A stretch of 14,645 nt of DNA from Thermodesulfobacteriales bacterium. GTDB lineage: Bacteria; Desulfobacterota_D; UBA1144; Nemesobacterales; UBA2774. The position numbers and the translations under genes were made by a program. Positions 7,103 through 14,299 of this stretch are shown piece after piece. The first letter of the stretch is position 1. Every line of letters starts with the position of its first letter. The notes under the pieces were generated by a model. That model was not told the origin of the DNA. It made no database searches and was given only the letters and a program-made list of their open reading frames with translations. The stretch is taken from positions 1-14,645 of the forward strand of contig SPCL01000045.1 of the NCBI GenBank assembly GCA_004525335.1, in the 5' to 3' direction.

Positions 7103-7514
7103 ATGAAATCTACCACTTACAACATAGATAGAGAAAAGATTTTAGACCTTGAACAAAGAGCAAGGCTAATAAAAACATGTAGAGACAAATCTGAGCTGGA
7201 TTTATTGCATGGACGTGAAACATGGGTAAAACGTTACATGTTGGTGGATTTAGCACTTTTTAGCGGTTTACGTGTAGCAGAGATCACTAACTTAAAAATA
7301 GGCGATATTGAATTAACAACTAAAGATCCTTATTTAATTGTAAGAAAAGGAAAGAGGGATCCAACCTAGATACTTTGATAGAAAAAAGATAGCAAAAAAA
7401 GAAGGTTTAACTCTTGATGATATAATTAGTCAATATTCACTTCAAAAACCAATATATGAGATAGAGCAAAAGTTACAGGAAATGTCAGTGAATTTGTCAG
7501 TAACTGAAAGGTAG
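7103..7514 (+). pseudogene. Tyrosine recombinase N-terminal relic with out-of-frame tail
   Basis: An 88-codon frame from 7103 contains ALFSGLRVAEITNLKIGDI (51-69), the box-I region of tyrosine recombinases with catalytic Arg57, then VRKGK (80-84, the β-hairpin Lys region). It stops at 7367-7369. An overlapping frame continues RGIQPRYFDRKKIAKKEG and then LTLDDIISQYSLQKPIYEIE to a stop at 7512-7514. The HxxR/GH/Tyr half is missing, so the enzyme is dead. I do not recognise the tail, which may come from another gene fused by deletion. TATAAT at 7083-7088 is a possible -10. This is a different protein from the integrase tail at 3711. Confidence 0.75.
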
Positions 7515-7733
7515 AATCTGTATAAACCTGTATAAAGGAATATAAAGGAATATCCAAATGTCGTGTAATGACAGTGCCTTATATCAACTCTGTATAACCC
7601 CATATAATGCTATAGACTAGCTAATTAGTATTCCTAATCCTGAGGCCGGACGTTCCAATCCTCTCGGGGAACGGATAAAACCTATAACCAAAGAGAACCC
7701 CCCTAACCAATGACAAGATGGAAAAAATAATGC
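7515..7733. other. Intergenic stretch with 10-bp repeats and a tRNA-arm-like sequence
   Basis: 7521-7560 is built of four exact 10-base steps beginning TATA (TATAAACCTG, TATAAAGGAA twice, then TATCCAAATG), with related TATAA words at about 7592-7608. 7648-7673 resembles the T-arm and acceptor end of a tRNA (GGACG-TTCCAAT-CCTCT, then CGGGGAA), but with a stem mismatch, no CCA and no convincing anticodon arm. Both would suit an old integration site next to the integrase relic. No gene is visible. Confidence 0.35.
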
Positions 7734-7762
7734 TTGACTTGTTAAGAGAGATACTTTATATT
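7734..7762 (+). promoter_or_regulatory. Promoter of small RNA copy A
   Basis: TTGACT (7734-7739), a 17-base spacer, and TATATT (7757-7762), which is a near-consensus housekeeping-sigma promoter. The same boxes with the same spacing precede copy B, although the two spacer sequences differ. That pattern suggests selection on the boxes. The predicted start is about 7770. Confidence 0.75.
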
Positions 7763-7769
7763 ATTTATG

Positions 7770-7858
7770 AAAGTTAAGTAACGCACTTAAATCATCCTCC
7801 ATCCTCCTTTAAGAAAGGGGAAGCAGTTCAGAAACGACTTGCTTCCCCTTTTCTTTAT
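7770..7858 (+). ncRNA. Tandem anti-Shine-Dalgarno-like small RNA, copy A
   Basis: A predicted ~89-nt RNA. Its 5' hairpin is TTAAGT-AACGC-ACTTAA (7774-7790). A single-stranded linker, ATCATCCTCCATCCTCCTTT (7791-7810), carries two AUCCUCC words complementary to GGAGG ribosome sites and similar to the 3' end of 16S rRNA (…ACCUCCUUU). A terminator hairpin with a U-rich tail follows. No plausible open frame lies within it. Copy B, 352 bases downstream, is almost identical. The arrangement resembles the homologous tandem CCUCC-motif small RNAs (CcsR/'cuckoo' RNAs) of Rhodobacter, but I recognise no named family. A role in blocking translation initiation is inferred, not shown. Confidence 0.78.
7814..7858 (+). 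terminator. Intrinsic terminator of small RNA copy A
   Basis: Stem AAAGGGGAAGC (7814-7824) pairs with GCTTCCCCTTT (7841-7851). Inside it AGTT/GACT can extend the helix around loop CAGAAAC. A run TTTTCTTTATT follows. This is a strong G+C stem with a U-tract. Confidence 0.85.
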
Positions 7859-8085
7859 TCAAAACATCTTTACTATAGGCACAATGAGCTATTGTAGAAT
7901 GATAAGTTAAGTACTACTTATTGATGTTTAGAGCAAGAGTTTTCTATCTCCTGATCATAGTCAGTAATGTCAAAGATATTACACATCGGGCGATTTCCCA
8001 ACTTTCAGAAAAGAATCCTCTCAGCAGCAACTCACTATCTTTAAACAATATTATGTATTTGTTTCAAAGAAGAATAAAAAAAGAC

Positions 8086-8114
8086 TTGACTTATTAAGGA
8101 CAACGCTTTATATT
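8086..8114 (+). promoter_or_regulatory. Promoter of small RNA copy B
   Basis: TTGACT (8086-8091), a 17-base spacer, and TATATT (8109-8114). The layout is identical to copy A; the spacer is AT-rich but different in sequence. The predicted start is about 8122. Confidence 0.75.
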
Positions 8115-8121
8115 ATTTATG

Positions 8122-8210
8122 AAAGTTAAGTAACGCACTTAAATCATCCTCCATCCTCCTTTAAGAAAGAGGAAGCAAATCAGAAACGACTTGCTTCCTC
8201 TTCTCTTTAT
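8122..8210 (+). ncRNA. Tandem anti-Shine-Dalgarno-like small RNA, copy B
   Basis: The 5' hairpin and the double AUCCUCC linker are identical to copy A (linker at 8143-8162). The terminator stem differs at two paired positions: G7818-C7847 in copy A becomes A8170-T8199 here, so pairing is kept by a double change. The loop-proximal GT becomes AA, which removes the inner helix of copy A. Conservation of the linker against drift elsewhere marks it as the functional part. It ends about 50 bases before trhO, whose own -10-like TATAAT is at 8242-8247. Confidence 0.78.
8166..8210 (+). terminator. Intrinsic terminator of small RNA copy B
   Basis: AAGAGGAAGC pairs with GCTTCCTCTT, followed by CTCTTTATTT. 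The stem is slightly weaker than in copy A because one G-C pair is A-T, and the U-tract is interrupted by C. Confidence 0.8.
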
Positions 8211-8260
8211 TTAAGGCACTTTTACTGTAGTTTTGATCAGTTATAATTAACAAACTTATT

Positions 8261-9184
8261 ATGGATAAGATATACATAATTCTATTTTATAAATTTGCGG
8301 ATATAGACAATCCTGAAGATTTTGTAGAGCAGCAACTCAATTTCTGCATAAATGAAGGATTGCTTGGAAAAATACTTGTAGCTAAAGAAGGCCTAAATGG
8401 CTCACTTTGTGGATCAGAAGATCAAATCAATAATTATAAAGAATTTTTAACAAGCCATAGTCAGTTTTCTGATATTAATTTCAAAGAGGAAATCGGAACA
8501 TTTAATCCCTTTAAGAAAATGATAGTGCGTCAAAAGAAAGAAATTATAAGAATGGATCAGGAATTAGACTTAGACAATAGAGGCAAATATATATCACCTC
8601 AGGAACTAATGGAACTATACAATAGCGACGAAGAGTTTGTAGTGCTCGACACCAGAAACAGTTATGAATCAGAGGTTGGAAAGTTTAAAAATGCTATTAC
8701 ACCTGACATAGAAACTTTCCGCGAATTTCCAGAAGCGCTCAAATCACTAGAGGATATAAAAGATAAAAAGATAATAACATACTGCACCGGTGGAATAAGA
8801 TGTGAAAAAGCAACTTCTTATATGATTAAGGAAGGATTTACCAATGTTTATCAATTACAAAACGGCATAATCGACTTCTGCCAACAGTACCCTGACACTC
8901 TTTGGGAAGGTAAATGTTTTGTATTTGACCAAAGACTCCTTTCGGATGTTGACCCGGACGCAGAACCTATTACTAACTGTATACACTGCAAAGAGAGTTG
9001 TGAGCGTTATCAGAACTGCAAGAACCCAACTTGTGATGATTTTATCGTACTGTGTGAGAATTGCAGCAAGGAGTTTAATAGCTGCTGCTCGGACAAATGT
9101 GTAGATGAATATCAAGCCTATTCCCTGCGCAAATCAAGAGAAAGGCAAAATTATAAAAGCAAAGAAAAGACACAGAGAGAATAG
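8261..9184 (+). CDS. trhO: tRNA uridine(34) hydroxylase TrhO (rhodanese-related, YceA/UPF0176 family)
   Basis: A 307-residue protein of the family that makes 5-hydroxyuridine at tRNA position 34 in an oxygen-dependent reaction, in the cytoplasm. The N-terminal acylphosphatase-like part (1-95) has LVAKEGLNGSLCGS (39-52). The rhodanese domain (about 110-215) has VVLDTRNSYESEVGKFKNAI and the active-site loop YCTGGIRCEKA (174-184), with catalytic Cys175 and a second conserved Cys181. A Cys-rich C-terminus (240-280) has CIHC, C-x5-C, CENC and CCSDKC clusters, probably metal-binding, as in other family members. The length is typical. The ATG has no strong ribosome site, and TATAAT at 8242-8247 could give a very short leader. 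The gene lies just after the two small RNAs and one base before the broken secreted gene. Confidence 0.93.
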   Translation: MDKIYIILFYKFADIDNPEDFVEQQLNFCINEGLLGKILVAKEGLNGSLCGSEDQINNYKEFLTSHSQFSDINFKEEIGTFNPFKKMIVRQKKEIIRMDQELDLDNRGKYISPQELMELYNSDEEFVVLDTRNSYESEVGKFKNAITPDIETFREFPEALKSLEDIKDKKIITYCTGGIRCEKATSYMIKEGFTNVYQLQNGIIDFCQQYPDTLWEGKCFVFDQRLLSDVDPDAEPITNCIHCKESCERYQNCKNPTCDDFIVLCENCSKEFNSCCSDKCVDEYQAYSLRKSRERQNYKSKEKTQRE

Positions 9185-9185
9185 A

Positions 9186-9573
9186 ATGAGAACTTTATTA
9201 TTAATTGCAATTTTAGTAATATCGACCAACTTTGCATTTGCATAGTGCACGGAATACATGCAGGCATTCAACAAACATCAGCTAGTAATGAAGGGCCTGA
9301 TGGATTTGAATTTTCAGAGTAAAATGAATTCAGAAGTGGCAGATTACAATTGGCAAACGCCTTCAAGAAGCGCAAGAACCTCTTGATTCAGGTGAATATA
9401 ACAAGGCTTGCGAGATGTATGATTCTATTCTGGAAGATTATGGTTTTGATAAGTCATTCGGCGAAGCTCCGGTACCTGAAAAAGAAGAATCTACCCACAG
9501 CAGCTCAAAGAGTTTAAGCGATGAGGCTAGCGCAACTTCATCTTCGGCCGATTCTGAGCCGACAAACGAATAA
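9186..9573 (+). pseudogene. Small secreted protein gene broken by a stop codon and a frameshift
   Basis: The ATG at 9186 follows the trhO stop by one base. It encodes a clean signal peptide, MRTLLLIAILVISTNFAFA. The next codon is TAG (9243-9245), followed in frame by CTEYMQAFNKHQLVMKGLMD. That frame ends after about 45 more codons. The reading resumes one base over near 9350 as GKRLQEAQEPLDSGEYNKAC, then EMYDSILEDYGFDKSFGEAP, and a Ser/Thr/Glu-rich tail to TAA at 9571-9573. Reassembled, it would be a helical periplasmic protein of about 125 residues with a disordered acidic tail. I do not recognise the family. Two independent lesions argue for a decaying gene, though sequencing error is possible. 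Confidence 0.65.
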
Positions 9574-9664
9574 AGTTTAGCAGATTAGATTTAAGATAAG
9601 ATTATAAGGCTAGCAGAGGTTTTGATATTCTCTTCAAATCTTTGTAATGGACAGTTTCACTAAA

Positions 9665-9766
9665 TTAATCCTGATCATTATCCTGTTCTTTTCGAGCACG
9701 CATAATAACAGCTATTACAAAACCGGAAAGACCAAGTGCATAAATTACGGGTCCTAAAATTTCCAT
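9665..9766 (-). CDS. 33-residue single-pass membrane protein
   Basis: The minus-strand ATG at 9766 encodes MEILGPVIYALGLSG, then FVIAVIMRARKEQ and an acidic tail DNDQD. One hydrophobic helix (about residues 3-22) is followed by Arg/Lys, so the C-terminus is predicted cytoplasmic. GGGGG lies about 15 bases upstream, farther than ideal. It sits downstream of the glyoxylate-shunt fusion on the same strand, after its hairpin. The composition is convincingly membrane-like for such a short frame. The function is unknown. Confidence 0.5.
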   Translation of the reverse strand: MEILGPVIYALGLSGFVIAVIMRARKEQDNDQD

Positions 9767-9814
9767 AGTTAGAAATTAATACCCCCAAGAAGTTTATAGG
9801 CATATTATGCTTTA

Positions 9815-9842
9815 CCGGAGACTATATGTCTATAGTCTCCGG
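9815..9842 (-). terminator. Perfect 12-bp hairpin after the malate synthase-isocitrate lyase gene
   Basis: CCGGAGACTATA-TGTC-TATAGTCTCCGG is a perfect 12-bp stem with a 4-base loop, 27 bases after the stop at 9869. The U-tract is poor on both strands, so it may be a 3'-end stabiliser or an atypical terminator rather than a classical intrinsic one. Confidence 0.6.
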
Positions 9843-9868
9843 CTCGGCTTATACTTTCTTTAAGGCAC

Positions 9869-12800
9869 TTACTTTTTCTTTTTAACAGGGTTCTTAGCTG
9901 TTGAATTCTTTTGAATAAATTTCTTAAGCTCTTTCTGATTAGACTTAAGAAGCTCTGCTATACGAGGTGGGTTTACCTCAGCAACAATTATGTCCCCTAC
10001 TTCCATATGGACATCTCCGAAGATTCCATGCTTCTGCATTCCTTTGGTCTGCATTTGGTTATCAGCAGTTGGGCTGACGTAGTGAATAGCAACTCCTTTA
10101 TATCGGTGTATCAAGAAAAGGGATAGCAACGCATTTAAGCGCTTCTGACGGTATTCTGCATCAAAGGTGTTCTGATCCCTTACCGATATAAATGTTTTTC
10201 TCATACGGTCATGAATGGTTGAGAAAATAACATCAGCTATTTTATTGTTTCCTTCATCAAATACTGCAAGCTCAAGGAGTTCTGAACCTGCCGTATGAGG
10301 TCTTAACTGTACTCGGAAGTGGTCTGGAAAGTTATAATGATCTCTCCAGATTTCAAGCCACTGTTCCAGGAGTCTTGGTGGAACCTCTGTTTCAACAAGA
10401 TGCTGTACCTGAGTTGACCCTTTACCCATAGCCTTTGTAGTTGCTGTACGACCAGAGGATGCAGCTAATGCGCTATCCATTCTCGGTCCTCCAACAAGTG
10501 ACTGTGGTGTCTTGTAAGGAGAATCAACTAGCCTGAATTTTCTCTGCAATCTGGCAAGCGCCAACATACCGTCCTGTTGAAGAGCGGTTGAGAATTCTTC
10601 TGCAGCAAGTCCGTCTATCTGATGTCCGCCGTAGGTAATAAAGTCGAAGACAAATCCTAGTTTCCCAATCTCTTTTGGGAATATCCGCATTTCATCCTCT
10701 GTCATACCTGTGGTATCCCAGTTAAATGAAGGAGAAAGGTTATAAGCAAGCATCTTATCAGGATAAACTTCATGAATCGCTTCTGCAAATTCACGCGCTT
10801 CTTCCAAGTCTGCAGTCTTTGTTTCCATCCAAATCAAGTCAGCATATGGTGCAACAGCAATAGATTTTGCTATAGCGTATTCAATGCCGCCCTTAACCTG
10901 ATAGTATCCCTCAGGTGTTCTGGACAGCTCACAATCCCATGATGCCTCAATTCCCATTAATCTTGCTTTTTCTCTTGCATAATGGAAAGAAACCTGCTTT
11001 GCGAAATCAAGCCATTCTTCAATGGTCATATCCAAGTCTCTACCCTCTTCAATTTGAAACTCCATTTTTTCTGCAACGGCTTGAGCAAAGGTCATTAGAG
11101 CAGACTCAGCTTCCCAAATCTCTACAAATTTGGACGCTGCGTTGTCTAGAGGCTTGCTAATACTTCTTTCCTTGCCGTCTTTAAGAGCCTGTATGCTTTC
11201 ATCGATAATTGCTGTTAGACCCACCTGATCGAACCATTTATAGGCCTGCTCATATTCGTCTTCTGAAATATTATAAAGCTTATGACCGTTAACATCAGTA
11301 ATGCCCTTATCATAAAATCTTTTTAATATCGCAAGATAGCAGTTTTTATAGCCCGGAACATCTGTATTTGTAGCCCCAAGAATAAACGGATGGTCGCGCT
11401 CATCCCCTCTTCCGTCTAAGAGATTTGCCGCCTCAGCATCAGTTCTAGCAACAATGATTCCAGGGACTTTCATAATATCTAACTGAAACCTTGCGGCGTT
11501 TAGTCTCTTAATTTGCTCATCTATTGGAACAAGCACCTTGCCTCCCTGGTGCCCGCATTTCTTTGTGCCGGGTTTTTGGTCCTCAATGTGATATCCGGTA
11601 ACACCGACTTCAACGAATCTACGTATTAAGTTTCTTACGTGGGCATCGCCGCCGTGTCCAGTATCTGCGTCAGCTATGATAAATGGTCTGTAGTCGTATT
11701 TTGGAGTAGCTTTTCTTTCACTATCAGACATTCTTGATCTAAAGAACTTCTGGTTTCTATCAGCTGTTAAAAGTGCCCTTACTAATGTAGAAGCTTCATC
11801 AGGAACCTGGCTAAGCGGGTAGCTTGCAAGATCCGGCCCTGGATCCTCATCCTTAGAACCTTTAGCTGAAGTTGCCCATCCGCCAAGGTATACACCTTCA
11901 ATACCAATACGTTTCATCGCTACAATCTGGCTAGGTGAATATGGGCCAAAACTTGTAATCTGTTCGCCTTTAGCAAACAGCTCTCTTAACCTGTCATAGA
12001 ATTGCGCAGAATATACTCTGGCAACTGTATAATCAGTATCAAGGGTTCCCCGTTGTTGTACTACCTGGCGTGCAGAGTAAAGACGCGCAATACCTTTAAA
12101 ACGAGGGCTTGCAAAATATTGCTTTGTTTCGTGGACCTCCCTCTCAAAATCGTCCATCTCATCTTGTAATGATGTGTCGATCCCCTTTTCAGGAACGAAA
12201 TCCAGATTTTCTGTTATTCTTGTACCGTCTTTTCTAAATGAGTCCATATAGTTTGTTATCCTCTCTTTTGCTGTGGCTAGATCGTGATTATTTAGGTTAA
12301 TGTTGAGCAGATCTATGTACCACGGAGTTTTTACTTCGTCCAACACATATGCTCTTACGATTTCTTTTGCAATCGGAAGCGTTGTTGGTTTTGAATCATC
12401 ATGTACGTCTTTATCTTTTGCTTTGAGTAATTTTTTATATTCTTCTTCAAGGAGTTTTTCAAAAAGCTCAACTGTGAATGTGTCCCCAGCTTTTACTTTT
12501 GTTTCTTTATCAGCTTCATTGAGTTTTCCACCCTTGTGAAGCCATTCCCACAAGATGCTTAAACGAATCTCTCCGGTTGCCGCATCTTCCATTAGATATA
12601 AGATGTCGTCGTTACCAAAGAAATCTGCAGGCTTAAGTGCCGCAGCTTGAAAACCCTGACCGAAAGCGTTTCCATACTGAAGAGCAACGCTGATTAAGTT
12701 GCGAGCTCCCCTAATTGTTCTAGGTGCTTCTTCGAGAAGAGTGAGTCCTTCTGCATCTTCGTCGGTATATGTAAGGGCAGGAAATTTTCTTCCAAGCTGG

Positions 12801-14119
12801 TTATCATCCCCAACCTTTTCCCAAACAGGCCTAATAATATGTACCATCTTCCAGTGGGCTACCCACTTTCCGCTGGCACCCTCTTTTTGTTCTCTTACTG
12901 CTCCGGCAAGTGCTTTTTCCATACTGCTTTCAACACCTTCTTTAGAACCTACTGGGATGTTAGGTTCCATACCGCCCTGCCATAGGGCGAAGTTGCCTTT
13001 AATATCCGGTGTGTTTACAGCTCGTCTGACCCGGTCTTCATAATTTCTCATATAACCATAAGTCATGGTGATAGGCTCGATGTTTGGGTTGATAAAATAT
13101 TTATCCCAAGCCATAGCATCAGAGACGCTGTTTATATAATCCCATCTACCGGTGTTAAATCCTACAAAGTGTCTACCCAGCGCAGCGCGGATTTCCATTA
13201 ACTGGAATGTCTCTTCAAGCTGCTCAATAAGAACATATACCTTTATAAAACCGCTTGGTATATTGAGATGTTCCTCTAAAGCGCTAAGCAATTCGTTCCA
13301 GAAAGCCGCTTCTTCGGCAGTCTGGATTTTAGGGAGATAAAGTACAATTGAAGCCCCTCGTTTCTCTAGTTCTTTGTAGTTATTAACAACAAAAAGAACA
13401 ATGTCTACAATTGAAGCCGAAAGAGCTAAACCGTTTTCATCACGAATATGTCTGTCATCAAGATGAAGTCCTCTTGCTCTAAACATAATAGTTGTAAAAT
13501 CAAGTTGTTTTTTCCAATCCTTTATTGTTTCTTTGCCTAAAAATCCTTTAGCCCATGTGTTTATTTCTCCGGCTACTTTTTCAGCCACTTTTAAAAATTT
13601 AGGGTCTTTGCTAATAGCCAGCTTAAGGTTTCTTTGGTTGTCGAGCGACATTGAAGTTATCTGCCCTAGAGCATCTTCCCCATCAAACATCCAGCCGTCG
13701 GCACCTGATAGCAGAGCATAAGCAACGTTTCGAATACTGCTTTCTAAAGCAGAGTTAGGTTTTGCCGCAGGTCCAGTGCCTTGTATCCATTGTCTTTGTA
13801 AATCATGGGGGATTTCAGATCCGACAAACTTGCCGTCTCTGGCATCCTGCACCTTAATATTAGTGCCTGGTATAAAATCGTGTGGATCGAGGAATCTGAT
13901 CCTTTCTTTATTACGAACTCTCTGAGCTCTTCTTGCGTATCTTTTTTCCATAAGCAACTTCTGATCCTTATTGAAAACAGATAACGCCTTTAAAGCATCA
14001 ACAACTTCGTCTGTATATACGTCCGGGTATTCGTTATCCAGACCGTCTCTGATCTGTAACCCCTTGTTTGCTGAAATCACTTTAAGTGATTCTTTTGAGA
14101 AATTTCTCACCGTGCTCAT
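9869..14119 (-). CDS. Bifunctional malate synthase-isocitrate lyase fusion
   Basis: A 1416-residue protein carrying both glyoxylate-shunt enzymes. Residues about 1-600 are malate synthase (glyoxylate + acetyl-CoA to malate). They include FLDPHDFIPG (76-85), FRARGLHLDDRHIRDENG (213-230, active-site Arg216), YLPKIQTAEEAAFW, VGFNTGRWDY (319-328) and MEDAATGEIR (510-519, catalytic-base Asp512). Residues about 660-1245 are a long-form isocitrate lyase (isocitrate to glyoxylate + succinate). They include ADADTGHGG (816-824, metal-binding Asps), KKCGHQ (853-858, catalytic Cys855), ARTDAEAA and NLSPSFNWD (1127-1135). Residues about 1250-1390 form an extra domain (QLRPHTAGSELLELAV) followed by a Lys-rich tail; by position it may match the regulatory domain of mycobacterial ICL2. 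All catalytic residues I could check are kept, so the fusion looks active and could channel glyoxylate. GGAG and AAGGAG precede the ATG. Confidence 0.95.
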   Translation of the reverse strand: MSTVRNFSKESLKVISANKGLQIRDGLDNEYPDVYTDEVVDALKALSVFNKDQKLLMEKRYARRAQRVRNKERIRFLDPHDFIPGTNIKVQDARDGKFVGSEIPHDLQRQWIQGTGPAAKPNSALESSIRNVAYALLSGADGWMFDGEDALGQITSMSLDNQRNLKLAISKDPKFLKVAEKVAGEINTWAKGFLGKETIKDWKKQLDFTTIMFRARGLHLDDRHIRDENGLALSASIVDIVLFVVNNYKELEKRGASIVLYLPKIQTAEEAAFWNELLSALEEHLNIPSGFIKVYVLIEQLEETFQLMEIRAALGRHFVGFNTGRWDYINSVSDAMAWDKYFINPNIEPITMTYGYMRNYEDRVRRAVNTPDIKGNFALWQGGMEPNIPVGSKEGVESSMEKALAGAVREQKEGASGKWVAHWKMVHIIRPVWEKVGDDNQLGRKFPALTYTDEDAEGLTLLEEAPRTIRGARNLISVALQYGNAFGQGFQAAALKPADFFGNDDILYLMEDAATGEIRLSILWEWLHKGGKLNEADKETKVKAGDTFTVELFEKLLEEEYKKLLKAKDKDVHDDSKPTTLPIAKEIVRAYVLDEVKTPWYIDLLNINLNNHDLATAKERITNYMDSFRKDGTRITENLDFVPEKGIDTSLQDEMDDFEREVHETKQYFASPRFKGIARLYSARQVVQQRGTLDTDYTVARVYSAQFYDRLRELFAKGEQITSFGPYSPSQIVAMKRIGIEGVYLGGWATSAKGSKDEDPGPDLASYPLSQVPDEASTLVRALLTADRNQKFFRSRMSDSERKATPKYDYRPFIIADADTGHGGDAHVRNLIRRFVEVGVTGYHIEDQKPGTKKCGHQGGKVLVPIDEQIKRLNAARFQLDIMKVPGIIVARTDAEAANLLDGRGDERDHPFILGATNTDVPGYKNCYLAILKRFYDKGITDVNGHKLYNISEDEYEQAYKWFDQVGLTAIIDESIQALKDGKERSISKPLDNAASKFVEIWEAESALMTFAQAVAEKMEFQIEEGRDLDMTIEEWLDFAKQVSFHYAREKARLMGIEASWDCELSRTPEGYYQVKGGIEYAIAKSIAVAPYADLIWMETKTADLEEAREFAEAIHEVYPDKMLAYNLSPSFNWDTTGMTEDEMRIFPKEIGKLGFVFDFITYGGHQIDGLAAEEFSTALQQDGMLALARLQRKFRLVDSPYKTPQSLVGGPRMDSALAASSGRTATTKAMGKGSTQVQHLVETEVPPRLLEQWLEIWRDHYNFPDHFRVQLRPHTAGSELLELAVFDEGNNKIADVIFSTIHDRMRKTFISVRDQNTFDAEYRQKRLNALLSLFLIHRYKGVAIHYVSPTADNQMQTKGMQKHGIFGDVHMEVGDIIVAEVNPPRIAELLKSNQKELKKFIQKNSTAKNPVKKKK

Positions 14120-14175
14120 AAGCTCCTATCTCCTTACGTTGCAATTTTTCACAGAACCTTGAAAATAGATTTATC

Positions 14176-14203
14176 ATTATAATATAAGAAACAGTTAAAT
14201 CAA
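14176..14203 (-). promoter_or_regulatory. Promoter of the malate synthase-isocitrate lyase gene
   Basis: On the minus strand, TTGATT (14203-14198), a 16-base spacer and TATAAT (14181-14176) form a near-consensus promoter. The predicted start is about 14169, giving a leader of about 50 bases with two AGGAG-type sites. Confidence 0.7.
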
Positions 14204-14284
14204 ATCTGTATGTGAGAAAGTTCAAAAAAAATTATTATTTCTGTAATAACGATAGTTTACAAACCACAGCAAGTGCAAAGCGCA

Positions 14285-14299
14285 TTGTGCAGTGCACAA
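14285..14299. promoter_or_regulatory. Candidate operator: 15-bp perfect palindrome
   Basis: TTGTGCA-G-TGCACAA is a perfect palindrome about 85 bases upstream of the -35 of the glyoxylate-shunt gene and 160 bases before the TolC-like gene. GTGCA recurs at 14273, 14287 and 14293, suggesting clustered regulator half-sites. The regulator is unknown and could act on either divergent gene. Elsewhere in 14120-14460 I see only the promoter above and AT-rich sequence. Confidence 0.45.

Larger units (their letters stand above)
7734..8247 (+). repeat. Tandem duplication of the small RNA gene, unit about 352 bp
   Basis: The segment from the -10 box to past the terminator (7757-7860) recurs at 8109-8212 with about 6 changes in about 104 bases. 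Weaker similarity continues a further 30 bases (ACATCTTTACTATAG versus GCACTTTTACTGTAG). The 200 bases between the copies (about 7895-8085) have no recognisable gene. They include a small palindrome TAAGTACTACTTA near 7908-7920. Confidence 0.85.

Noticed and set aside
7630..7680. Possible complete tRNA gene around the TTCCAAT T-loop-like sequence
   Set aside because: The T-stem has a mismatch, no anticodon arm fits, the acceptor strands do not pair and there is no CCA. At best it is an att-type relic.
7734..8210. CRISPR array or short peptide genes as an explanation for the repeated unit
   Set aside because: There are only two copies, 352 bases apart, each with promoter, hairpins and terminator. 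No consistent open frame is conserved between them.
9911..14162. Several plus-strand open frames inside the malate synthase-isocitrate lyase gene
   Set aside because: All are antisense to a well-conserved 1416-codon gene, lack ribosome sites and have Ser/Leu-rich antisense composition.
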